Below, one piece after another: positions 44,400 to 55,700 of a stretch of DNA of 64,000 nt. The notes under the pieces were generated by a model, which had not been told where the DNA came from, did not search any database, and saw only the letters and a program-made list of their open reading frames with translations. How positions within the stretch are numbered: the stretch's first letter is position 1; each line of letters begins with the position of its first letter. Origin of the DNA: Buddleja alternifolia (lineage: Eukaryota; Streptophyta; Magnoliopsida; Lamiales; Scrophulariaceae); contig CM033402.1 in the NCBI GenBank assembly GCA_019426215.1, forward strand, positions 7,503,246-7,567,245, read 5' to 3'. A program made the position numbers and the translations under genes.

Positions 44400-47022
44400 G
44401 CATATTTTGGAGTAATAGTACAAGTCCACAATTGATAAAAGAAGCATCTTTAATATAATATGATTAATGATTAATGATTTGATCCCCTTAATTATTGGCA
44501 AGTCATGGTAGATATTTCTGCCTCCCATTTATGTTTTCTGAGTGCCAAAAAGTTGCATGTTTTCTTGCGCCAATTAATGGGGTTTTACTTTTACCTTTTC
44601 TTTTAACTTTTTATCACTTCAAAATTTATTAGGCATATTAAAATTCGACATTTGTACTTTATTTGCATAATACGTTAGTTTTTGTTGACAGCTTGATTCC
44701 AAGAAATAGTAAAGTTGATTAGATGTGTCCTTACCGCCACTAATTAGGGTATAATTGGATTGGATGACATATCCATCTCCAAATTTTTTTTTTACAAGAA
44801 AACTCGCAGTCGTTATTTTTAATGTGCGCATTGGATAAATTTCGCTCTTGTATAATAGGCTGCAAGCTACACAAAAAAGTTAAGTCAGCCTAAATTGTTC
44901 ATAGCAGAGAAGGCGAAATGGGCATTCTTTTTGGTGGAATCAAACCTCTGACCTTTGGTACACAGGTTCAGGTGCCTAACAAAGATGAGAAAAAGTATTT
45001 TTAGGGTAAAAAATGTGGATTTAAAAGTGTGTTTTGGATGAATTTTTGTAGAGAAAAATATGTATTGATTATGTTTTGATGTGATATATTTTTTATTGTG
45101 AAAAATTTGTTCGCGCTAATGTTTACATATAATTTTTCATAAACATATTTTAGTTAAACTCATCGATTTAAATATTAAAATATAAACAAAATGGATCTTA
45201 TTTTGCACGTTGAGTTATTTTGAATTAGAATATGTGATTAATTTAACTCGCGGTGTTAAAAAATAGCCAGAGTAAACATTTTCAATCGACGAGAGAACTG
45301 TCAAATTATGAATAGTGGAAATCTTTTTTTTTCTTTTTTCTTTTTTTGCAAAAATTTCTTCAAATTTGGCTAGAACTTTGAGATTTTTTTTTTTTTTTTA
45401 TGATATGCCAACCAAACACATTATTTAGAAAAAAAAATCTCTAAAAAATACCTTTTCATAATAAGAGTTGCCAACCAATTATGACCTTATTTTATGTAAG
45501 AGAAATGCTATATATAATTTTTTATTTTTTTAATCGATCATTGATATGATAATTTATCTATTCGTTATGGTACACATAACTCACGAAAATCAAATCAAAT
45601 ACATATACATTCATTGCTTACTAAAAAAATTGACGATCAATAAAAAATAGTGGTGGCATAACATAGCCTAACATTTTTTTTAATTAAGAATTGTTAGAAA
45701 TTACCTACCCATGAAACTTGAAAAATAAAAATAAAAAAGTACAAAGAAGCAAAAATAGAATAGTAAATTACATTTGGTTCACCCAAAACCTGTACGTTGG
45801 TCTAGTGGTATCCACCTCTCACTTTATATGAGAGATCCTGAGTTTGAATTCAAACTGTCACAAGTTGTGGTTCTCTCGCGCCTCCAAACTCCAAATCCTG
45901 GCTCCTTCCGTGATCCCCAGACTACAAATTTTACACCATGACCATCGCCACACCCTCGACATCCTTTCCGCAACACTGCCATTCCAATCTCACTTATCTA
46001 CAATCTCAAATTTTATATATTAAAATTAAATGTAATCTAACATTTTACCTCCTTCAAGTTACCATATTTCGTCTCTCGAAAAATAAGAAATCTTGCTCGG
46101 ATATAGATTCCAAAATTTAACATTTTTCTTTTATGGAATACCCCAAATTCATGACAAATTTGAATGAATTCTTACAAGTTGGTGCACTTTTAATCCAACT
46201 TCAATGATGCATTGAATCAAATTGAGTAAATTTCAGTTGGTAGTACAGCAGTGGGGACGTGGGTCCAAAGCATGCAAACTCCAAGCGTTTCATGCAGATA
46301 GGTTAGTCGTTTTGCGGAATACCATGTGTGTGGCGGCATCAATCATGAATCATAATAAATAACACCAAACAGATAACATACTGTGTAGTTGAAGCAAAAA
46401 TCACTAGTATTAAAACCCCCCCCCCCCACCCCCCCACCCCCCACTCTCTTTTTTCTTATAAAAAAATTCAGTAGGGTCTACTTCGGTCATGCACCACAGG
46501 TCAGGACATGTCTTTTGAATTAAATGTCTCTTACAAAGGTAATTACAAATCATCTATCAATATTGATCTCACATTGACAGAAAAAATCGAATTCACAAAC
46601 TTCTGACAGGATATGACTCGTTCACTGCGGATTAAGCCAACATGTGTTGGCTTGGCTTACCAATAAAAAGAAAAAAAAACAAATTATGTTAAAAGAAAAC
46701 TAAGTAAAGTGCGCCCAATTGGCATTATTTAATTTTGAATATTATTTAATTAATATAAGACTTCTGGAAAACTTCTCAATATAATTATCATGTCTCACAT
46801 TCACCCTCCAATGATTGCTTGTCGACAGAGAATATCTAAACTTTACATAATATGTGAAATTTTATTTTTTAACCCTTATGCAAAGCGTATTTATACCTCT
46901 CAAATTTTAAAATATTATAAATTTGCGGGTCTACTGTAGCTCCCGGTCCGTAAAATATTATACTGACTCAATCTATTAAAGCCTAAAGGTACAAATTAGT
47001 CCTCATAATTCGATCCTGAGTG
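44400..47022. other. Intergenic DNA right of the MULE
   Basis: No gene supported. Noted: poly-T/A runs near 45330-45440, a cytosine tract at about 46417-46443, weak tRNA-like SINE traces (45790-45900 and about 46540-46665), and otherwise AT-rich sequence. Confidence 0.4.
45790..45900 (+). mobile_element. Possible degenerate tRNA-derived SINE head
   Basis: TGGTCTAGTGGTA resembles an RNA polymerase III box A and GAGTTTGAATTC a degraded box B about 40 bp later. No end or target duplication was found. Confidence 0.35.
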
Positions 47023-47027
47023 AACTC

Positions 47028-47247
47028 TATTAGACGAATATTATAGAATATTGTAGGATTGTATTAATCCCCCTTGAATGTAATTCTCATTATACGTAAG
47101 AATATTTATAAGTACAAAAGATATCCTATCTGCATACAAAATATATGAAAAGATATACCCTAACAATATACAAGGAAATAAGAAAGATCCTAGGCTAAAT
47201 ACAAGAAAGAATAATAACAAAAAATATTCTATATTATTCGTCTAACA
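47028..47247 (-). mobile_element. Probable solo LTR (220 bp)
   Basis: On the minus strand it starts TGTTAGACGAATA and ends TATTCGTCTAATA (terminal G-to-A change from the expected CA). It is flanked by a 5-bp duplication AACTC at 47023-47027 and 47248-47252. A TATAAATA box is inside (complement near 47110). No second LTR or internal region is nearby. It could also be a small TRIM-like relic. Confidence 0.65.
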
Positions 47248-47252
47248 AACTC

Positions 47253-49810
47253 TTTTGCTCGACTCGACTTAAGAAGGTGGAAAGCAAATACATAATTATA
47301 TTTATCACTTAGTATGTAACTCGGTCCATTATATATAATTAAGTTCACATGTCGTTGTTCAGCTTGACTTAAGAGACGAGCCCTGACTTTATAATCGTGT
47401 ACATTATTCGCTTACGTTCGAACTTAAACCATCGTTACATATTTTGCCTAAATCACTATTTCCGATTGACATGTTAGGGCAACCACCATGACGTTGATAT
47501 AAATGACTTAGGAAAAAAGAAAAATATATGCAACAAGTCAACAAACAATAATTGTAAGTTTATGGAATATTGATACGTACGCCTGAATTTGTCTTACTTC
47601 TCTCTTTTCTTTCTTTCTTTCTTTTTCTTTTTTCTCTTTTTAAACAAAAGATTAGATTAGGTAAAAACAAATAGTAGTTATTCTCAACAAACATAATCTA
47701 ATAGTTACAAATTTTCCTTTTCGTTGAAGCTCACTTATATAGTCCAACTTAATTATCGTAGTTTCACCAACGTGCCGACAAATAAACTTTTATTTTCACT
47801 GAGCAAAAATATTATAAGCCAACCACTATCAGTTTGTAGTGTATTCTCACGAGATAACGAGATTATTTCCACATCGAATTCATGAAATTCAATCAGAAAT
47901 TTAGTTAACGACTAGATCTTCGTGACCATAACTTTGTCCTATATTATCTAAAGCGCATACAATTCCATTTTCCATTATTTTTTTGATTTAATAAAAAAAT
48001 AGAAGTATATCCACCTCAATATATATTTATCCCTATATACACTTTAAATTAACAAATTAGGACCCCGAACCCTAATTAAATAAAAACTTTATACATACGA
48101 TGTTTACAAAACAATATGTAGAAGTCCATTCTAAATTTTACCATATTCATGCACATTTTTGGCACTTACAACTTTAATCCATAATTTACCTATTTTCTTA
48201 AAATAGAGTACGTATATACGGTTTTACCTATTACTTTGCTGACTTGGGATATAGTTGACCAGAAGCCAGTCAACAGAGCACGTGGCACGTGCACATCACA
48301 TGCTAAGCAAGCCAGGGGAGCAACAACTAAACAAAGCACGTGCTATCATACTGTATACAGGGAAAATTGACACTCTACTGCTGTACTGCATACGTTCCCC
48401 ATAACTACTCTACACCCTACACACCATCACACACACAATTTTAGTTTAAATAAATAAATATTTGATTAATTACTCTTAAACTCCCTACTAGTTAGAGTAC
48501 TTACAATGTTTACCCCTCTTTTGTTTGCTAAGTACATTTACTTTGGTTATGTGTACCTCAATTCCTACTACTGTAACTTGGAATTGGGCACTAGAATCAT
48601 GACCCAAAACGACTATTCGTTGTTACATTTGAGTTTGTTTATAATACTTTATAAATTATTTCAGTTTCCATTCTTGTCTGCATCAGGGACAATTATGTCG
48701 GGGCTTCGCAATCAACCCTTCCTTCAGAATACTAACATCCTCGCCGCGGAGCGTCTCAGTCTAGGATTCATTATCAAGTATCACAACTCTAGCTATGGTT
48801 CAGATGTGCTCAAGAGGTGGCTCCCACAAGCGTAACACTTTTCCCCCACAAGCTCAATAAGTGGCTCACGCACGTGTAACACTTAATTACTTGAAATTCC
48901 GGCTAACGAACAGATCTGATACTATTTGTTACTACCAACAAGCTCATTGGATGCGAGTATTGCCTTTGAACCCACCGAGTAGACCTTGAAGTAAATCTCT
49001 TCACAACTTGCTTAAAAGGAATATTCATGACTGCACATGGATCCTTTTGCAAAAGCTTATAAATTGTGCACTTTTTCAATTCTTATTCTAAGTAGGATGT
49101 GAGATCATAACTAATATACCACTTAGGTCGCCAATAAATTTCTCACCCTGTCACCCATGAACCACATTATTTGGTTCAACTATCTCAAATCCTCAAATTC
49201 ACTCTCTCTTTTTTTTGGTGTATTATTTGGCATTACCGCACACGATCTCATAAGATGACCAACCACCAGAATAGTTGGGGCCATTATCAATTGCCTGAAT
49301 CAAGCATAGCCTATGACAATGACCCATTTCCACTAGTCTAAGTCGATGCGACTATGACTCCTAGTTGTGGGACCTCATGAGTTTGATATGCGACTGGACA
49401 CAATTGCGGGGTGGTGGTGAAAGAAGAAGCCGATATTAGAATGGGCGAAAGGATGGTTGGTGATAAGATTTTTTCGACCGTTGAATTTTGTATATTTTGC
49501 CTTTGAAGTTTGGTGTGTCACGCTTCACACCCATGGTATATGGGCACATAAGCTACACTACGTGCAACTGATTTACTATCAACTACTTCATATGGTCTTT
49601 ATTTTTGAAGAAAATGATCAACCCAAATTGCTAGATAAAATTATTGTACACACTTATAAAACCAGCCAAATTTTCTTCTCACAACTACATGGGACATCAA
49701 AGTGGAACTAGAATAATAGCAGTAAAGATAAAATTTATTTTGAATAGAGACAGATTGATCGTTACTTGCGTATGTTAGTGTGGTCCAATTTGGGGTAACT
49801 TTGGTGCTAA
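47253..49810. other. Intergenic DNA with a G-box cluster
   Basis: No gene supported; the 109-residue open frame at 48506 has no family features. Three CACGTG motifs lie at 48279-48284, 48286-48291 and 48337-48342, close to TTGACC/GTCAAC W-box-like pairs (48255-48275). Confidence 0.4.
48279..48342. promoter_or_regulatory. Cluster of three G-boxes
   Basis: CACGTG occurs three times in 64 bp (GCACGTGGCACGTGC, then GCACGTGCT). G-boxes bind bZIP and bHLH factors. No gene follows within reach, so it may be a relic promoter or chance. Confidence 0.35.
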
Positions 49811-49827
49811 TATATATAAATGTTTGA

Positions 49828-50020
49828 CCAACAGGGGTTGGTCCGAGTAGTAAGCAGCTCGGTTCCGCTTAAGCAAGGTCCCAGGTTCGAAACCTTGTGA
49901 ATGCAGAAAACCTCCGCTGGAAGACTCACCCACCATTGCTAGGTGTGCGACACCAGTCGGATCCGGATGTAGTTGGGGCAAAAGCTCCGGTGAACCGGAT
50001 GGGCAACCAAAAAATATATA
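49828..50020 (+). mobile_element. tRNA-derived SINE
   Basis: Box B GGTTCGAAACC at 49884-49894 and a box A-like GTTGGTCCGAGTAGTAAGC about 45 bp upstream give a tRNA-related head. The 3' tail ends AACCAAAAAATATATA. A 17-bp target duplication with one mismatch (TATATATAAATGTTTGA / TATATATAGATGTTTGA) flanks it at 49811-49827 and 50021-50037. Length and structure fit a plant SINE. Confidence 0.82.
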
Positions 50021-50037
50021 TATATATAGATGTTTGA

Positions 50038-51097
50038 ACTTAAAATACAATTGATCAATATTGTCAAATAATTGGCCAATTATAAATATAATTACTAAAT
50101 AAATTAGTGAGTTCGATCAAATTGTATCAGGCATATGATTTTTCCATCGTATACGCGGTTGCATTATTTGTACTATTCATTGAATAATACATTGGTCAAT
50201 TATTAATGATGCACGGGTAAGATTGTTTATAGGTTTCCAATCGACGGCTTTGATGGACTTTGTTCCATATGTTAATGTCTTCTAGTATTGTAGTGTTAAA
50301 TTATTCGACTTGAAATCTTGAAAAACAGCTGGGATATGTCGGCAACTAGCTAGCACATTCAAAATGAGCCATTTGTTTCTTTAACGAGTTAGTTATTTAA
50401 AAGTGGGGTCTTATATGTTATTATTCGGAGCTTTTGAGATTTTTCGATTTCGGTCATTCTTTGGAGGTTCGAGACTTTTAGGCCTCAATTAGACGACATT
50501 CCATTTTTCATTTTTTGAATTTGTAAAGATTTTTTCATCTAAAACGTATGTATCTTCTAAAAAATACTAAAGAAATACCACAAACAATATTCCCTAAAAA
50601 CATGTTGAACTTCTTTGAAAAATAAATTTGATTGGCATTACTCCAATTTTTTTTAGGAAAATCTAAAATTTTAATATACAAGATTTAGACTTTTTTCCAC
50701 CAATATCTTAACATATGCACCAAAATAATCATATATCGTGATTCAAAATGACGCAAGATGTAAAATGAGACCCACTTTGTACATTTTTTGATGTCTTAGT
50801 TGATAAGTTTAACTTAAATAGTTCAGATTTTCTTACAAAAATAAAAGAATCGTTCATACCAATTTTTCGTAAAAAAAAACACACACATCACATCACGTTT
50901 AATCCTTATACTTTTTCTACTAAAAAACTCATTCAAACACATTTCCATCATCATATCTCTAAGGAAAATGTCATATCACATTAACATCGTATCCCATCCA
51001 ATTTTTCTATTAAAAACTATTTTTTAAACATTTTTCACCGTCGTATCTCTTCTCACGTTTATAATTTTAAGAATAATAAAATTGTGATAATCATAAT
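50038..51097. other. AT-rich intergenic DNA
   Basis: Nothing recognised on either strand beyond A/T runs. Confidence 0.4.
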
Positions 51098-51298
51098 TAT
51101 TTATGTAATCAGAATCATATTTGAATCAATCAACGCACCATCATACATACAAGCTACAAAAATACCACACGACGACTTAAGGAGTGCTTGCAAACTTTTA
51201 TTTATGTAATCAGAATCAATCAACACACCATCATACATACAAGCTACAATAATACCTTAGGACGACTTAAAGAGTGTTTGCAAACTCTTATTTATGTA
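51098..51298. repeat. Two-copy tandem repeat (about 100 bp units)
   Basis: Both units contain TTATTTATGTAATCAGAATC, CACCATCATACATACAAGC and GACGACTTAA. Differences are few, so the duplication is fairly young. Confidence 0.8.
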
Positions 51299-51547
51299 AC
51301 CACCAACTTTCAAAAATAATGTAATTGAGTGTTTTGCGAACTTCTAGACATATTTATCCTCGTTTACATTTCAATAATCTCAATTATCCTTACCCAAATT
51401 TGAACTCAAAAAATTAATTTGATTAAAAGAAACGTTTGTTCTTTATTCCATGAGTATATATGTATTTTTCGAAAATAATAATGAATAATCACTTTATTTA
51501 CAAGCATTGTCCTTCAATTTTGTTCCACTTTATAGTTGTATTTATAA

Positions 51548-51787
51548 GGGATAATAGCAGACACCTTCCTCAGTTATGGGATGATGTGCACTTTGTCCCC
51601 CACTTATTGAAATGTGTGTTTTACCCCTTCACTTATCATAAAATGTGCATTTTACTTCCTCGTACAACTCGGGGGGGGGGGGGTGTGTGCAGATTTTATG
51701 ATAAGTGAAGGGGTAAAGTGCACATTTCAATAAGTGAGGGACAAAATACACATCACCTCATAAATGAGGGGTATCTGCATTTATCCC
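51548..51787. mobile_element. Mutator-like MITE (240 bp)
   Basis: The termini GGGATAATAGCAGA and TCTGCATTTATCCC are inverted, and the whole element folds back (AAATGTGTGTTTTACCCC against GGGGTAAAGTGCACATTT). A perfect 9-bp duplication, TATTTATAA, flanks it (51539-51547, 51788-51796). A run of about 12 G interrupts the loop. Confidence 0.82.
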
Positions 51788-51796
51788 TATTTATAA

Positions 51797-52724
51797 ATAC
51801 TGCCCACATCAATTCTATATCACATTTGTATTTTTCACGTTTAAATGAATTTCAAAATGAGAATTATTTTCAAACACTCATTTAAAACCAAGTTGATCTT
51901 CATAAACTTTCCCAAACATTCTCCTTGTTTTTTTCTTTGGTACAGAAAGATTGGACATGGTTGGCTTCGATCACCTATTACAGGTCAGAATATAATTTCG
52001 GGATCAAAGGTCGCCCACTAACAGCACCCTTACATTGACAACTTTCTGATAAAAAACAACTCGTTCTTTACCAACTGAGCCAATGTGTTCGACAAACATT
52101 CTCTTTATAATAGCAAGAAGATCACTTTCAATTGAGTGACAGCTCATATCGTAGGGTCGTTGCAGTGAATAGCCTTCTCCATTGGCCACTGTGGACTAAA
52201 GAAGACACAAGAAGAATTAGTTGGGAAGTTGCAACATAAAACCTACCCCCCACCCCACCCCCACCCCTAACTATGATTAACCACTAAACCATATCTTAAA
52301 CTCAATTAAACTAACCTATAGATACACTCCTTCAAACAATATATCCCCAAATGTGAGAAGAAAGCAAAACCTAACAGTCACACAAATACACGAAATTCAG
52401 TGTAAAAAATCATGTTTTCTTTGATTACATTTCCATGAATTCAGCGTCTGTTTTCTGTTTGATCATACGCTGATTGCGAAGCATTTAACTGATCTGCGAA
52501 TTGGCGGAATCTGATTGAGAAGATCCGAAGATTAGGTTAACAATAATTTCTCATTTTGTTGTGGTGGTTTTATGTATGCGTGTATTCGATTTAGCAGTTG
52601 ATGTAGTGAAACGTTGATGGAGTAGAGTTGTTCGAGATTATACTTTGTATGTATTGTATGTATATGTAAATCAAGAATTGGAGTTTTGTGGAAGAGGCGA
52701 TTTGTGTTGGAGATTGGTTGATTG
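51797..52724 (+). promoter_or_regulatory. Upstream region and 5' leader of the NEK gene
   Basis: About 930 bp before the kinase ATG. It holds a SINE-like trace in reverse (about 51950-52110, GGCTCAGTTGGTAAAGAACG on the minus strand), a CCCCCACCCC tract near 52240 and a leader rich in GAT/TTG near 52430-52720. No other coding sequence. Confidence 0.4.
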
Positions 52725-55700
52725 ATGGAATCAAGAATGGACCAGTATGAGATCATGGAGCAGATTGGGCGTGGAGCTTTTGGTGCTGCCATTTTGGTTA
52801 ATCACAAGTTGGAAAGGAAAAAGTATGAGCTCTATGAAGAATTTATTTTGTTTCTTGATTTTATTTTTCGGTTTTCGAAGATTATGGAATGATGCTTTTG
52901 AATTTATGGAGAAAATGTATGATCTTTGTATCTTGTTTTTCTGATGTTTGGAAATGAAATATAGGTATGTGCTTAAGAAGATTCGATTGGCTCGACAAAC
53001 GGAACGTTGCAGAAGATCGGCCCATCAGGAGGTACATTGACCTTTTTCTTTTCTTATTGCTTTTTCGATTTCCAAGTTTTGATTTGAGCTTATGCAGATT
53101 GATGAGCTTTTATCTTAATGTTTATCTCAATTTCACTGTTCCTTTCTTTGATAATCATTTACCTTTAACTTTTAATGAATCTTGACGAATTTCTCGAGTT
53201 TGCTTTAGTATCTTGAAAATTTCCTTATTTCTATTTCAGCATTTGGGAGTCTCAAACTCTCGAGTTGGAATTTATTTCTAATTTCATCTTATTTCATGCG
53301 TAAAGATTGCATATGTGCATTTTCCATTGTCTAGTAGTGTTCTTGGCTAGAAAATAAAAGCTACTTTTTGGCTGTTTGAAATATGCAGATGGCATTAATT
53401 GCACGAATACAACATCCATACATTGTTGAGTTCAAGGAAGCTTGGGTAGAGAAGGTAATTATTTTTGCTTGAAGCTTCTAATCGCCATTTGCTGCAATGA
53501 TTCCATGATTTATTAAAGTTTTAATCTTAAGCTCTTTGTTGTCAAATGCTAAAACAGGGTTGCTATGTTTGCATAGTTACTGGCTACTGTGAGGGCGGTG
53601 ACATGTAAGTTTCGCGTAATTTATTAACTGGAAAATTTACGGCTGTGTTTGCTTTTATTTTGGGGTTTTTTTTTGGTGTTTCGGTGAAAAAGTTTATTGG
53701 GAGTTGTGTATTTTGATGAAAATGTGTTTGGTTTTGTGTTTGATTTTATTTTCAGAAGAGACAAAAATTACTATAGCAGTCAAATCATGCAAGTTTTTGT
53801 TTGAAAAGTTGTGTTTATAATTAGTTAATGATGGAAAAATATAATATAATATAAGTTTTAAATGATTATAATATTATGGTTATATATATATATATATATT
53901 GTAGCTGATGTAATTAGTAGGCACCCTAAAGTAGACACAAATAGGGAGACAATAGCTAACAAATTAAAGCGAACAAGTTTTGGCCAAAATGTGTTTGAAA
54001 ACAAAAGCAAACACAACCTACATTTTTATACCTATAATATTTTTTTCCACTAATGTCTTATGGGTTATTTTTGATTGAACTCTAACAGAGCTGAAATGAT
54101 GAAAAAAGCCAACGGCCAATACTTCCCGGAGGAGGTTTGCCATCTTTTGCTATATTTTAATTGTTAAATGTATGTTTCTTTATAACACGTTTGTTTAATC
54201 ATGTATACTGTGCAGAAATTGTTGAAGTGGTTCACTCAACTATTATTGGCAGTTGATTATCTGCATTCTAATTTTGTTCTGCACCGGGATCTCAAAGTAG
54301 GCACCTGAATTTTTGTGTTGTTTTTTGTTATAGTTTCTCTGTTATCTTAAAGAATAATTTGAGGCTGATCTTCTTAGCACTTTCTTGGCAGTGTTCCAAC
54401 ATCTTTCTTACCAAAGATCAAGATGTTCGTCTAGGTAAGCTTGGACTATAATTTTGTTGAATTTAAAACTGTACTTACTGGATGCAGGCCTCAGAAGTTA
54501 CTAATCTTTCGCTTTTGACCTTTCCTTCTGAGCAGGTGATTTTGGACTTGCTAAAACTTTGAAGGCAGATGATTTGGCTTCTTCAGTATGTGCTTTAATA
54601 TGTGCATGATATCCATCTCTTTTCCTTGGTGAACATAAAATATGCTTAAGAAATAATGGGAGACAATGTATTCGCTTGTCTTTCCTTTTGGTTTAGTTTG
54701 CTACAAATATCAATGAGGATAAATTTCTGAGCCCAAATATATAATTAAATAGGGATTAGAGGTTAAGTTTACTTAAAAGTTAAGATGCACGGTTACTGCA
54801 TAACATGTATTTCTGTACTAAAAAGTGGTATCTTATTTAGAAGTCATTTTTTTATAATTCTTCTTGGATTTCAAAATTAAAATGTGTGGTTAATTCATTT
54901 CAACTAAATTTTACAATAGTTTTGAAGTAGCATTAGCTGTGTGTTTTTCAATCAAAAAAACACTTTTAGTTCTTTTGATTATGCAATGCATTCTTCAAGG
55001 TTTCTAAGCATCCAACTGTTGTCTTCTTGTTTCTGCACAGGTAGTCGGAACTCCCAATTACATGTGTCCTGAACTACTTGCAGATATTCCTTATGGATTT
55101 AAATCCGATATTTGGTCTCTTGGTATGCAATCTTCATTTCTCTGTTTTTCAGCAACATACCATGAAAGTCCAATTGGTTTTAAGATTGCAAGTTTATATG
55201 TTTTCCTTTGTCAATCAGGTTGCTGTATGTATGAAATGGCTGCTCATCGTCCCGCATTCAAGGCTTTTGTAAGTTTCTTATCTTGTTCCTTTTTTTGCCT
55301 CTATGTTTTTGCCTTTTGTTTGTCTATTTCCCGGTTCTGTATAATCGGTAAGATATATCTTTTGAGAATGATATATTATAGGTCTCCATTTGACGTTTAT
55401 AACTTATTTCATGGATCGGATCTTCATTTTCCTCATTTAACTTTTAAGCACATCCTTTTAGGACATGGCGGGCTTAATAAGCAAGATTAACCGATCGTCT
55501 ATGGGCCCTTTGCCTCCGTGTTACTCTCCATCCTTGTAAGTGAATCTGGTGTTTTTGTGGTTTTATTGCTTTTATTTTTAGGAATAATTATATGCACCCC
55601 CCACTTATTGAGTAATTATGCCCCATGAGGTGTTGCGAATTACCAAGACAACCCTGGTAGATGCTGACAACTTGAGAAACAGTGGGTGAAACTGTAATTT

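Noticed and set aside
44905..44995. tRNA-like/SINE trace in reverse (AGGTTTGATTCC on -)
   Set aside because: Only a box B-like match; no box A, tail or target duplication.
45798..45850. Possible tRNA gene (TGGTCTAGTGGT ... TTTGAATTC)
   Set aside because: No cloverleaf could be drawn: box B is degraded and the acceptor stem does not pair. Kept only as a weak SINE trace.
46417..46443. Cytosine tract with A interruptions
   Set aside because: Could be a real microsatellite or an assembly artefact; no feature depends on it.
48506..48835. 109-residue open frame on the + strand
   Set aside because: Its sequence is hydrophobic and low in charged residues, shows no family motif, and has no homolog that I recognise; likely chance.
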